From contig NZ_FOFZ01000008.1 in the NCBI RefSeq assembly GCF_900111075.1, positions 1-64,000 on the forward strand: 64,000 nucleotides of DNA, in the 5' to 3' direction. Position 1 is the stretch's first letter; every line of letters begins with the position of its first letter. Below are positions 1 through 7,418 of the stretch, in pieces. Made by a program: the position numbers and the translations under genes. Origin of the DNA: Flavobacterium frigoris (GTDB taxonomy: Bacteria; Bacteroidota; Bacteroidia; Flavobacteriales; Flavobacteriaceae). The notes beneath the pieces are model-generated. The model made no database searches. It saw only the letters and a list, made by a program, of their open reading frames with translations, and was not told where the DNA came from.

Positions 1-200
1 AAAAATAAGCTTGTTTAGCGTGCTTCTTTTGAAGTGTAGAATGATTGTTTTTGCCTTAATTAAGTGAAAAACGGAGTTTTTTCACAGCCTGACGTTCCCG
101 CGGCTTGGCGATGTTGCGGAATTCGTGACTGATTATTTTCTGTTAAATATAAACTTTATTGCGAAATGTAAACATGATTTTTCTACAAAAACCGCAATAT

Positions 201-222
201 AGCCAAACCGCTGTTGGCGGAA
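201..222. repeat. cassette-like 3' boundary motif of the lipoprotein at 227-910
   Basis: Read in the sense of the neighbouring minus-strand gene, the DNA just after its stop reads TTCCGCCAACAGCGGTTTGGC. The gene at 61410-62501 is followed by the similar TTCTGCCAACAGCTAAGGC. The motif is short and partly self-complementary (GCCAAC ... GTTTGGC). A role as a recombination boundary is inferred from its recurrence only. Confidence 0.4.
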
Positions 223-226
223 GCTT

Positions 227-910
227 TTAGTTTTCTTCTTCCTCTTCTTCTTCTATTTTAAATGAACTACTTTCATTTTCCGATTCTTTAGATTTCACAA
301 AAAACAAATTGTCTTTTTTTAAAACAAATGTGTCTTCTTCTTTGTAACTCCAAGATTCTTCATTGCGCATATTTACACCACTTGCTCTAAATGTTATAAT
401 AATAGTGTCTCCTTTAGTTAAAATATTTATATAATCAAATGTTTCTTGAGAACTTGCTGTATATGGAATTGCAGAACAATCTGTCAAACGCTTTAATGAT
501 TTTTTATCATTTTTAAACCATTTTCTTAAAAAAGATAAATGTGTTTCAGAACATTGATAACCAAGATTAAGTGTAGTATTGATTTTGCAACTTAAATTAT
601 CATATTTTTTATTTGGTTCACCGTCCCAATCACATTCACTCCCAATAAAGCTAGAAACAAATCCGAGTGCAGCTTTTTCTGGTTCAGATATTTTTTTACA
701 ATATTCTTGATTTATAAAAATGGTATTGACAGTATCCTTCAATTCTTTGTCATATTCATCTTCTCTCCATAAAAATTTCACTGATTTGTCTGTCATTTTA
801 AATAGAGTTTCAATTTCTATTGTTTTAGAATCTGTAGTTAAATTTTCTGATTCATTTTTCTTTGCACAAGAAATTAATAAAGTCAAAATGGTTAAGATTA
901 AATATTTCAT
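227..910 (-). CDS. hypothetical lipoprotein with acidic C-terminal tail
   Basis: A 227-residue protein of unrecognised family. The N-terminus is a lipoprotein signal peptide (MKYLILTILTLLISCAKK) with the lipobox Cys at residue 15, so it is probably an envelope lipoprotein. The rest is hydrophilic, contains several Cys residues (near 72, 93 and 108) and ends in an eight-Glu run before Asn. The Glu tail is encoded by a GAA/GAG repeat and could vary in length. The gene stands alone. Its flanks carry GCCAAC-type motifs on both sides (201-222 and 936-958), suggesting arrival as a single-gene cassette. No function is proposed. Confidence 0.8.
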   Translation of the reverse strand: MKYLILTILTLLISCAKKNESENLTTDSKTIEIETLFKMTDKSVKFLWREDEYDKELKDTVNTIFINQEYCKKISEPEKAALGFVSSFIGSECDWDGEPNKKYDNLSCKINTTLNLGYQCSETHLSFLRKWFKNDKKSLKRLTDCSAIPYTASSQETFDYINILTKGDTIIITFRASGVNMRNEESWSYKEEDTFVLKKDNLFFVKSKESENESSSFKIEEEEEEEN

Positions 911-935
911 TATAGATTATGTTTTTTTTAAAGTT

Positions 936-958
936 ACCGCCAACTTGTATATAACATC
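936..958. repeat. cassette-like 5' boundary motif
   Basis: In the sense of the 227-910 gene this reads GATGTTATATACAAGTTGGCGG. It contains GTTGGCGG, the inverse of CCGCCAAC at the 3' boundary, so the gene lies between inverted GCCAAC motifs. A comparable stretch (TGTTATAAAGCATATATACTAGTTTGCAG) precedes the gene at 61410. Function unknown. Confidence 0.4.
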
Positions 959-1200
959 AACTATATACCTCTTTTTATTAAAATTCTCTCTTTCTCTAAG
1001 ACATAAAAATCCACAACAAAAACAAATGCGCTGCATCTTCTTGTTGTGGATTAATTTTGTTTTTCGTGGTTTTCAAATGTAGGATATTTTATCTTAAAGA
1101 ACAGAAAGAGTTATTAACATCTATAACAAATTATAAAGTATCAATTATGACTTTTACTGCGATTCCTATTATAAAACAATATTAATTGACGGTATCGAGG

Positions 1201-1330
1201 CTGCGTGAGGGATAGAAGTGGAAATCCTTTATTATTTTTTATTTAAAATAATAAAGATTGCAACGTATAGCCCGACCGAAGTGATTAGCGAAGTGCAACG
1301 CAGCAATCACGAAGGGCACGCCATGATTCT
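1201..1330. repeat. dispersed palindromic repeat, copy 1
   Basis: The unit begins with GTGAGGGATAGAAGTGGAAATCC, has a central AT hairpin (CTTTATTATTTT ... AAAATAATAAAG), and continues with GATTGCAACGTATAGCCCGACC. A further imperfect palindrome (GTGATT ... AATCAC) follows. Related copies lie at 6083, 45904, 53941 and 61024, always between genes. Confidence 0.6.
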
Positions 1331-1570
1331 TAACCTTCAGCCGCTAGTAATATGACTGTAGCCGTTATATTGCTTTTTCCAAGGGCTTCGCTCCACTACT
1401 CCTTTTATCAAGAAATTTTATCATAATATTAGGAAATTAGCGCTTCAAAAAGCTGTAAATTGCCACAATGAACGGGCATTAATTTCGTTTAAGGATAATA
1501 ATTAATTGTACGCCAACTCATTCTTTGGATTGGCTATAAAACAAAAAGACAAATACGATTTATAAAATAT

Positions 1571-3124
1571 ATGGATAAGATAAAAATACTTTGGGTAGAT
1601 GATGAAATCGATTATTTAAAACCCCACATATTGTTCCTGGAAAAGAAAAATTACAGTGTTACGACCTGCAATAACGGTCGCGACGCCATAGATATATTTG
1701 ATAACGAGAATTTTGACATCGTTTTCCTAGATGAAAACATGCCTGGTATGAGTGGTCTGGAAACGCTCTCTGAGATGAAAGAGAAAAAATCAGCCGTTCC
1801 TATGATTATGATCACCAAAAGTGAGGAGGAGTATATCATGGAGGAAGCTATAGGTTCTAAAATTGCCGATTACTTGATTAAACCGGTGAATCCCAATCAG
1901 ATTTTATTGAGTTTAAAAAAGAACTTAGATCACTCCCGCTTGATTTCGCAAAAAACGACCTTGGATTACCAAAAAGAATTCCGAAAAATTTCTATGGAAA
2001 TGGCGATGGTGAATTCCTATGAAGACTGGGTGGAGTTGTACAAGAAGTTGATTTTTTGGGAACTTAATCTGGAGAATATCAACGATCATGGGATGATTGA
2101 AATTTTAGAGTCTCAAAAAGCCGAAGCCAATTCGCAGTTTGGAAAATTCATCGAACGCAATTATGAAGATTGGTTTTTACCAAAGGCAGACAAGCCTATT
2201 CAATCACATACTTTATTCAGGGAATTAGTCGTTCCTGAAATCGTAAAAAAAGACAAACCCATTTTGTTTGTAGTCATCGATAATTTGCGCTACGACCAGT
2301 GGAAAACCTTTGAGAGCGAAGTGTCTAACTATTATAAAGTGGAAAAAGAAGTGCCGTACTTCTCTATTCTTCCCACGGCAACCCAATATGCTAGAAACGC
2401 TATTTTCTCTGGTTTAACACCATTAGAAATGGAAAAACAGTTTCCGCAGTACTGGAAAAATGACCCCGAAGAAGGCGGTAAAAACCTGTACGAAGCAGAG
2501 TTTTTATCGGCACAGTTAAAACGATTAGGACTGAATATTAAAGAAGATTATTTCAAGATCACCAATTTGGCCGCTGGTAAAAAACTGGTAGAAAATTTTA
2601 AAGGATTAAAAGACAACGACCTAGTTACTGTGGTGTATAATTTTGTTGATATGTTATCGCATGCTAAAACAGAAATGGACGTGGTAAAAGAACTCGCTTC
2701 TGATGATAAAGCGTATCGCTCGTTGACCTTGAGTTGGTTCAAGAACTCTCCGCTGTTAGAAATCATCCAACAGGCTCAAAAACTTGGTTTCAAATTGATT
2801 TTAACCACAGATCATGGAACAATAAATGTAAAAAACCCGTCGAAAGTCGTAGGGGATAAAAATACGAGTCTTAATTTGCGTTACAAAACAGGACGTAGTC
2901 TTACCTATGAGTACAAAGACGTATATGCTGTCAAAGAACCAAAAAAAATAGGCTTACCTGCCATTAATATGAGTAGTTCTTATATTTTTGCAAAAAATGA
3001 TTTGTTTTTGGCTTATGTAAATAATTACAATCATTATGTAAGTTATTATAAAAATACCTATCAGCACGGTGGAATTTCATTAGAAGAAATGATTATTCCG
3101 TTTTTGATCTTTAATCCAAAGTAA
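1571..3124 (+). CDS. porX: PorX-type response regulator with PglZ/alkaline-phosphatase-like effector domain
   Basis: A 517-residue cytoplasmic response regulator. Residues 1-120 form a CheY-like receiver with acidic pocket D10/D11, phospho-acceptor D54 (VFLDENMPGMSG) and K104. The middle is helical. Residues from about 210 form a PglZ domain of the alkaline phosphatase superfamily, with VVIDNLRYDQW, a predicted nucleophile Thr at 271 (LPTATQYAR) and a metal motif TTDHG. PorX works with the sensor PorY to control the type IX secretion system in Bacteroidota, and the PglZ domain is reported to have zinc-dependent phosphodiesterase activity. All key residues appear present. It is followed by a strong hairpin and then tsaE. 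The partner sensor kinase is not in the window. Confidence 0.93.
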   Translation: MDKIKILWVDDEIDYLKPHILFLEKKNYSVTTCNNGRDAIDIFDNENFDIVFLDENMPGMSGLETLSEMKEKKSAVPMIMITKSEEEYIMEEAIGSKIADYLIKPVNPNQILLSLKKNLDHSRLISQKTTLDYQKEFRKISMEMAMVNSYEDWVELYKKLIFWELNLENINDHGMIEILESQKAEANSQFGKFIERNYEDWFLPKADKPIQSHTLFRELVVPEIVKKDKPILFVVIDNLRYDQWKTFESEVSNYYKVEKEVPYFSILPTATQYARNAIFSGLTPLEMEKQFPQYWKNDPEEGGKNLYEAEFLSAQLKRLGLNIKEDYFKITNLAAGKKLVENFKGLKDNDLVTVVYNFVDMLSHAKTEMDVVKELASDDKAYRSLTLSWFKNSPLLEIIQQAQKLGFKLILTTDHGTINVKNPSKVVGDKNTSLNLRYKTGRSLTYEYKDVYAVKEPKKIGLPAINMSSSYIFAKNDLFLAYVNNYNHYVSYYKNTYQHGGISLEEMIIPFLIFNPK

Positions 3125-3178
3125 GAACATAGTCGTTAGTTCTAATCCCCTAGATTTAGAACTAACGACTATGTTCTT
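3123..3178 (+). terminator. 22-bp perfect hairpin after porX
   Basis: Arms at 3123-3144 and 3157-3178 (AAGAACATAGTCGTTAGTTCTA and its complement) pair perfectly around a 12-nt loop. No long T run follows, so it may be a transcript-stabilising or attenuating structure between porX and tsaE rather than a classical terminator. Confidence 0.6.
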
Positions 3179-3192
3179 AAACACTAAGAAAT

Positions 3193-3606
3193 ATGACCAT
3201 GGAAATTACTTTTTCATTAGATGAAATCGAAAAGACAGCACGCAAGATTGTTGCTAAAAACCCGAATAAAGTGATTCTTTTTCACGGAGATATGGGTGCT
3301 GGCAAAACTACTTTTATCAAACAATTAGCCAAAGAACTAGGCGTTACGGAAGCAACTAGCAGTCCAACCTTTTCTTTAGTAAACGAATATCATACTGTCG
3401 ATAATAAGACTGTTTATCATTTTGATTTCTATCGTTTAAAAACTGAAACAGAAGCATTAGACATGGGAGTAGATGAATATCTTTACTCGGGAAATTGGTG
3501 TTTTATCGAATGGGCCGAAAATATCCCAAACCTAATCCCCGATTCCCATTCTGTTATCACTATAAAGGAAATTGCCGGTGGCAAACGTTTGTTAGAATTG
3601 AGCTAA
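3193..3606 (+). CDS. tsaE: tRNA threonylcarbamoyladenosine biosynthesis protein TsaE
   Basis: A 137-residue P-loop ATPase of the TsaE/YjeE family. It acts with TsaB and TsaD to transfer the threonylcarbamoyl group made by TsaC/Sua5 onto A37 of ANN-decoding tRNAs. The Walker A motif is HGDMGAGKTTF (about residues 30-40), followed by the family motif SSPTFSLVNEY and the Walker-B-like region DFYRL. Length is normal for the family. ATGs at 3193 and 3199 are both possible. The partner that makes threonylcarbamoyl-AMP is at 16200-16820. The porX-tsaE order probably reflects co-transcription, with the hairpin lying between them. Confidence 0.92.
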   Translation: MTMEITFSLDEIEKTARKIVAKNPNKVILFHGDMGAGKTTFIKQLAKELGVTEATSSPTFSLVNEYHTVDNKTVYHFDFYRLKTETEALDMGVDEYLYSGNWCFIEWAENIPNLIPDSHSVITIKEIAGGKRLLELS

Positions 3607-3614
3607 CTAAACCA

Positions 3615-3660
3615 CTATGGACTTAAAGTCCATAGATTTGATTGTCAGACTTAAAGTCTG
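3615..3660. repeat. two short hairpins sharing GACTTAAAGTC
   Basis: CTATGGACTTAAAGTCCATAG (3615-3635) and CAGACTTAAAGTCTG (3646-3660) are perfect palindromes with a shared core, right after tsaE. They could end the tsaE transcript or be repeat debris. Confidence 0.45.
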
Positions 3661-3818
3661 CATGTTGTATTGCTAATATTTACCGCAGATTCGCAAATTA
3701 TCTTAAATCAATTATTTTAAATTTGCCAATCTGCGAAGTTAACATTTTTTAGAAGCTAAAGCGAGATGCACTGAAAGTACATAGTTTTAAACTCTATTTG
3801 AGACCAATAAAATCTATC

Positions 3819-4289
3819 ATGAACGCAGAGAATACAGTTGTAATTATCCCTTTTTCTTCTGATTTAAAGGAACCGATAAAAACATTAAATATAGAATGGC
3901 TTACTAAATATTTTAAAATAGAACCCAAAGACGAGCGAGTACTTTCTAATCCTCAGGAAGAAATCATTGACAAAGGCGGAATGATATTTTATGCTAAATA
4001 CAATGATGTCATTGTAGGTACCGTTTCATTGATAAAAATGAATGATACAGAATTTGAATTGAGTAAAATGGCCGTTACTGATGGTTTGCAAGGGCTGGGA
4101 ATAGGAAAAAAACTGATGGAACATTGCATCAAAGCCGCCGGAGAAAAGCATCTTGAAAAGATTATTATATACTCTAACAGAAAACTGGCTACTGCAATTG
4201 GACTGTATGAAAAATATGGATTTAAGGAAATACCTTTAGAAGATGGCGTTTATGAAAGAGCCGATATTAAAATGGAAAAACGAATATAA
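3819..4289 (+). CDS. GNAT family N-acetyltransferase
   Basis: A small acetyltransferase of about 156 residues with the GNAT acetyl-CoA motif A in the form MAVTDGLQGLGIGKKLMEHC (Q-x-x-G-x-G/A) and a C-terminal strand region GLYEKYGFKE typical of motif B. The substrate is unknown; free-standing GNATs of this size act on small molecules or protein N-termini. I chose the ATG at 3819 (MNAENTVV); the frame extends to an upstream TTG at 3798, which lacks supporting features. The gene stands between tsaE and alanine dehydrogenase with about 100 bp to the next gene. Confidence 0.82.
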   Translation: MNAENTVVIIPFSSDLKEPIKTLNIEWLTKYFKIEPKDERVLSNPQEEIIDKGGMIFYAKYNDVIVGTVSLIKMNDTEFELSKMAVTDGLQGLGIGKKLMEHCIKAAGEKHLEKIIIYSNRKLATAIGLYEKYGFKEIPLEDGVYERADIKMEKRI

Positions 4290-4386
4290 GGAACTGTAGA
4301 TTGTTTTGTTTTGAATATTTATACCTGCAGAAAGGAACTTTTTTTAATCTTTTTGCGTAATTTTACCTCTAATAATCACTTTATCA

Positions 4387-5586
4387 ATGTCAATAGCACT
4401 CACTCCTTTTACTAAACAACAATTATTACCACAAGAAGAAAAACTCGAGGTAGCCAGAAAAAAAAGCGATCTTTTTATTGGTATTCCCAAAGAAACGAGT
4501 TATCAGGAACGTCGTATTTGCCTTACTCCAGATGCTGTTAATTCCTTGTCTTTCAACGGACACCGTGTAATGATAGAATCAGGAGCCGGTGAAAGTTCTA
4601 GTTATTCTGATAAAGAATATAGCGATGCTGGTGCCGAAGTGACAAAAGATACAGCCAAAGTATTTAGCTGTCCAATGATTTTGAAAGTTGGCCCTCCTAC
4701 TCTTGCTGAGATTGCTATGATGAACAATCAGACTATTCTAATCTCGTCGATTCAATTAAAAACGATGCAGAAAAGTTATTTTGAAGCCTTGAGCAAAAAA
4801 AAGATAACTGCTTTAGCATTTGAATATATAAAAGATGAAGACGGCAGCTACCCTGCTGTACGATCTTCTAGTGAAATTGCAGGAACTGCCTCGATATTAA
4901 TTGCGGCTGAACTTATGATTACAAATGAATTCGGAAAAGGGCTACTATTTGGAAATATAACTGGAGTTCCCCCAACAGATGTCGTTATTTTAGGTGCAGG
5001 AACAGTGGGAGAATTTGCTGCTAAAACCGCCCTTGGATTAGGGGCAAGCGTAAAAGTTTTTGATAATTCCATCACAAAACTACGCCGACTGCAAAATAAC
5101 CTGAATCAACGTATTTTTACCTCCACTATACAATCTAAATCGTTACTTAAGGCATTACGACGGTGTGATGTTGCCATTGGAGCTATGACGGGTATTGAAC
5201 GCTGTCCGGTAGTAGTTACTGAAACCATGGTAGAACATATGAAAAGAGGCGCAGTAATTGTCGATGTCAGCATTGATACAGGAGGGTGTTTTGAATCCTC
5301 AGAGGTTACGTCTCATGAAAAGCCGACCTTCATTAAAAGTAATGTAGTGCATTATTGTGTTCCCAATATTCCTTCACGTTATTCAAAAACGGCTTCGCTG
5401 GGAATCAGTAATATTATTTCTCCTTTCTTAATGCAAATTGCCGAAGATGGCGGACTAGAAAGTGCTATTCGCTGTGATATTGGATTAAAGCACGGAGTCT
5501 ACTTTTACCACGGAATCCTGACGAATAAAGTCATTGGCGATTGGTTTGATTTGCCTAATAACGATATCAATTTAATTGTATTTTAA
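4387..5586 (+). CDS. ald: alanine dehydrogenase
   Basis: A 399-residue NAD-dependent alanine dehydrogenase, catalysing the reversible oxidative deamination of L-alanine to pyruvate and ammonium. The N-terminal catalytic lobe carries FIGIPKETSYQERRICLTP, and the Rossmann lobe has GAGTVGEFAAKTALGLGA. The stretch AVIVDVSIDTGGCFE matches the family substrate/NAD region. It is about 25 residues longer at the N-terminus than the Bacillus enzyme, as is common in flavobacteria. The coding sequence runs into the promoter of the following gene. Related transhydrogenase alpha subunits are the main alternative, but length and motifs favour Ald. Confidence 0.9.
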   Translation: MSIALTPFTKQQLLPQEEKLEVARKKSDLFIGIPKETSYQERRICLTPDAVNSLSFNGHRVMIESGAGESSSYSDKEYSDAGAEVTKDTAKVFSCPMILKVGPPTLAEIAMMNNQTILISSIQLKTMQKSYFEALSKKKITALAFEYIKDEDGSYPAVRSSSEIAGTASILIAAELMITNEFGKGLLFGNITGVPPTDVVILGAGTVGEFAAKTALGLGASVKVFDNSITKLRRLQNNLNQRIFTSTIQSKSLLKALRRCDVAIGAMTGIERCPVVVTETMVEHMKRGAVIVDVSIDTGGCFESSEVTSHEKPTFIKSNVVHYCVPNIPSRYSKTASLGISNIISPFLMQIAEDGGLESAIRCDIGLKHGVYFYHGILTNKVIGDWFDLPNNDINLIVF

Positions 5587-5607
5587 GTAAACTTTCCGTT
5601 ATCTTTG
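5576..5607 (+). promoter_or_regulatory. Bacteroidota-type promoter for 5622-5996
   Basis: TTG at 5576-5578, a 21-bp spacer, and TATCTTTG at 5600-5607 match the Bacteroidota -33/-7 pattern. The -33 part lies inside the end of ald. Confidence 0.55.
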
Positions 5608-5621
5608 CAAAAAAATAATTC

Positions 5622-5996
5622 ATGAAGTTTTTCCATCGTTTTGCCTACTATTTAGTGGGGTTAGTTATAGGTATATTTTTTGTTTCTCTTGTATTTAGCG
5701 GAAAAGATACCCGTTGTAATTATTTTCCTAATGCCAGAGTTTTAAATGATTTAAGGAATAAACCATTTGAATATTCTGAAAAAGCCTCTCAAGTTTTAGC
5801 CGAAAAATGGATTGACACTATCGACATTAAAAACACATTAGAGTTTGGAGATATTGATTTTGATAATAGCAATACTGAATTTCACAAAGCTAAACTTTAC
5901 GTGATTGAAGGGAAAACTACTAAAAACCAAGAAATCATATTGAAAGTAAGCAACCGCGAGGACAAAGCTATTCTGGAAGAAATCATTAAGAAATAA
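5622..5996 (+). CDS. conserved flavobacterial membrane-anchored protein, DUF4258-like
   Basis: A 124-residue protein with one N-terminal membrane segment (YYLVGLVIGIFFVSLVF, about residues 9-25) followed by a soluble domain. That domain carries FPNARVLNDLRNK and ends EIILKVSNREDKAILEEI. The soluble part resembles what is usually named DUF4258; this is from memory of flavobacterial homologues and not proven. Function is unknown. It has its own promoter overlapping the end of ald and a strong terminator after it, so it is a single-gene unit. Confidence 0.75.
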   Translation: MKFFHRFAYYLVGLVIGIFFVSLVFSGKDTRCNYFPNARVLNDLRNKPFEYSEKASQVLAEKWIDTIDIKNTLEFGDIDFDNSNTEFHKAKLYVIEGKTTKNQEIILKVSNREDKAILEEIIKK

Positions 5997-6030
5997 AATA
6001 GCAGTCAGTTTCATTATTTAGACGTGCCAC

Positions 6031-6082
6031 CATATAAAAATAGGGCTCATTACTTTGCGGTAATGAGCCCTATTTTTATATG
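6031..6082. terminator. bidirectional terminator between 5996 and ung
   Basis: A 22-bp stem (CATATAAAAATAGGGCTCATTA paired with TAATGAGCCCTATTTTTATATG) flanks a short loop. A/T runs on both sides let it work for both convergent transcripts. Confidence 0.85.
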
Positions 6083-6132
6083 CTGTCGGGCTTTACGCGC
6101 TACTTCGGTAGCAAGCTTCAATCCCTCACGCG
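6083..6132. repeat. dispersed palindromic repeat, copy 2 (short form)
   Basis: GTCGGGCTTTACGCGCTACTTCGGTAGCAAGCTTCAATCCCTCACGCG matches the ends of copy 1 in reverse orientation. The central AT hairpin is missing and is replaced by a small CTACTTCGGTAG hairpin. Confidence 0.5.
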
Positions 6133-6208
6133 AGAATGATACTAATGATAGATATTATAGTGCCATGTCGTCTAGATAATACCTATGCTAATTATAAAAC
6201 AGTCCAAT

Positions 6209-6266
6209 TGTCAGTTCGAGCGGAGTCGAGAACCACTATTGCATCTCGACTCCGCTCGATGTGACA
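6209..6266. repeat. palindromic repeat GAGCGGAGTCGAG
   Basis: Arms at 6209-6231 and 6244-6266 (TGTCAGTTCGAGCGGAGTCGAGA against TCTCGACTCCGCTCGATGTGACA) pair with three mismatches around a 12-nt loop. This is a REP-like element in the gap upstream of nothing obvious, between convergent genes. Confidence 0.6.
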
Positions 6267-6321
6267 AAAATTAGTTCGGACTATACTGTACTTGTGTTTG
6301 GCATAACAATCAGTCTTACTA

Positions 6322-6387
6322 TTTGTCACGCTGGAAGCGTCTCAGCAAAGTTGCGTACTTATCCTACGACGCTTTTAGCGTGACAAA
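6322..6387. repeat. palindromic repeat TTTGTCACGCT...AGCGTGACAAA
   Basis: Arms at 6322-6341 and 6368-6387 pair with two mismatches around a 26-nt loop. It is a second, different palindrome next to the one at 6209, so this convergent gap collects repeats. Confidence 0.55.
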
Positions 6388-6508
6388 CTAGGTGCTATAG
6401 TTTATAAAATAGAATAGAAGGCTTTTATTATTTGGGTTATGCTATATTTAGAAGCAGTATTAGAAGTAGAAAAACCTATGTTTCTATTTGTTTAAAAAAT
6501 TCGAGTTA

Positions 6509-7201
6509 TTAAAAAAGACTCCCATTATTGAAAATCCAATCAATTTCGGTTTTACCACTTGCCTTCAAATAGGAATTTGTTTTACTGAAATGCTTATTCC
6601 CAAACCACTTTCCCTGATTTGCACTCATCGGCGACGGATGTCCCGACTCTAAAACTAAATGTTTGCTTCGGTCTATTTTAAGTCCTTTTTTATGCGCAAA
6701 ATTACCCCAAAGTAAAAACACCACCTGTTCCTTACCCTCCGAAATCTTTTGAATTACGGCATCCGTGAAAACGTTCCATTTTAAATGTTTATGACTGTTT
6801 GGCGTATCTTCCCTTACCGTTAGCGAAGCGTTCAACAATAAAACACCCTGCTTTGCCCACGACTCTAAATTACCTGATGATGGTAAAAATAAGGTTTCTA
6901 ATTCATCACTTATTTCCCTGAAAATATTTCGTAGCGAAGGCGGAATACGTACCCCATCATTTACAGAAAAAGCCAAGCCATTAGCCTCGCCTTTACCGTG
7001 GTAGGGATCCTGACCTATGATCACGACTTTTACCTCTTTGAAACTACAATAGTTAAAAGCCGCAAAAATCAACTCATTTGGGGGATAACAAGTATGAAGC
7101 TTGTATTCTTCATCTACATTTTTCATTAATTCATGAAAATAAGGTTTCTGAATTTCGTCTGTTAAAATAGCCTGCCACTTGGGATCAAGATTGATTTTCA
7201 T
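6509..7201 (-). CDS. ung: uracil-DNA glycosylase, family 1
   Basis: A 230-residue family 1 uracil-DNA glycosylase, which removes uracil from DNA to start base excision repair. The water-activating motif GQDPYHG has Asp at 65, the uracil-pocket segment LLLNASLTV is near 121-129, and the DNA-intercalation motif is HPSPMSA with catalytic His188. Length and motif order match the Escherichia coli enzyme; Met replaces the usual Leu in HPSPLSA. A -7 element (7219-7226) lies directly upstream, and a bidirectional terminator is far downstream. It appears monocistronic and is divergent from mutS2. Confidence 0.96.
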   Translation of the reverse strand: MKINLDPKWQAILTDEIQKPYFHELMKNVDEEYKLHTCYPPNELIFAAFNYCSFKEVKVVIIGQDPYHGKGEANGLAFSVNDGVRIPPSLRNIFREISDELETLFLPSSGNLESWAKQGVLLLNASLTVREDTPNSHKHLKWNVFTDAVIQKISEGKEQVVFLLWGNFAHKKGLKIDRSKHLVLESGHPSPMSANQGKWFGNKHFSKTNSYLKASGKTEIDWIFNNGSLF

Positions 7202-7218
7202 AATGTAAAGTTGTTGCG

Positions 7219-7226
7219 CAAATATA
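7219..7226 (-). promoter_or_regulatory. -7 element for ung
   Basis: On the minus strand this reads TATATTTG, 18 bp before the ATG of ung. No good -33 element was found. Confidence 0.45.
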
Positions 7227-7386
7227 CAGTAAGATTACGAAGTCATTTCCTAAATTAGCATAACAAAATGTCGATTGTTTCTCCATTTTTGTTTTATTTC
7301 ATTACCAAAGAGAGTAAAATAGAATTCAACTATAGATATATCATAAAGTACACTAAGTGATAGTCTGATTTAACACAGAATCTTTG

Positions 7387-7394
7387 TAACTTTG
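7387..7394 (+). promoter_or_regulatory. -7 element for mutS2
   Basis: TAACTTTG, 24 bp before the ATG at 7419. It lies where a longer reading of the gene (TTG at 7392) would begin, which supports the later ATG as the true start. Confidence 0.5.
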
Positions 7395-7418
7395 CTTCAT
7401 TGCAATTTAGAAAAAAGA

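Larger units (their letters stand above)
911..1570. other. gene-free stretch between lipoprotein and porX
   Basis: No credible gene is seen; a plus-strand frame at 720-1082 is largely the shadow of the minus-strand lipoprotein. The stretch holds the cassette-like 5' motif (936-958) and one copy of the dispersed palindromic repeat (1201-1330). The rest is AT-rich, with no clear promoter for porX. Confidence 0.6.

Noticed and set aside
720..1082. 120-codon plus-strand frame
   Set aside because: Its first half is antisense to the lipoprotein signal and N-terminus, with TTG-type start and no family features.
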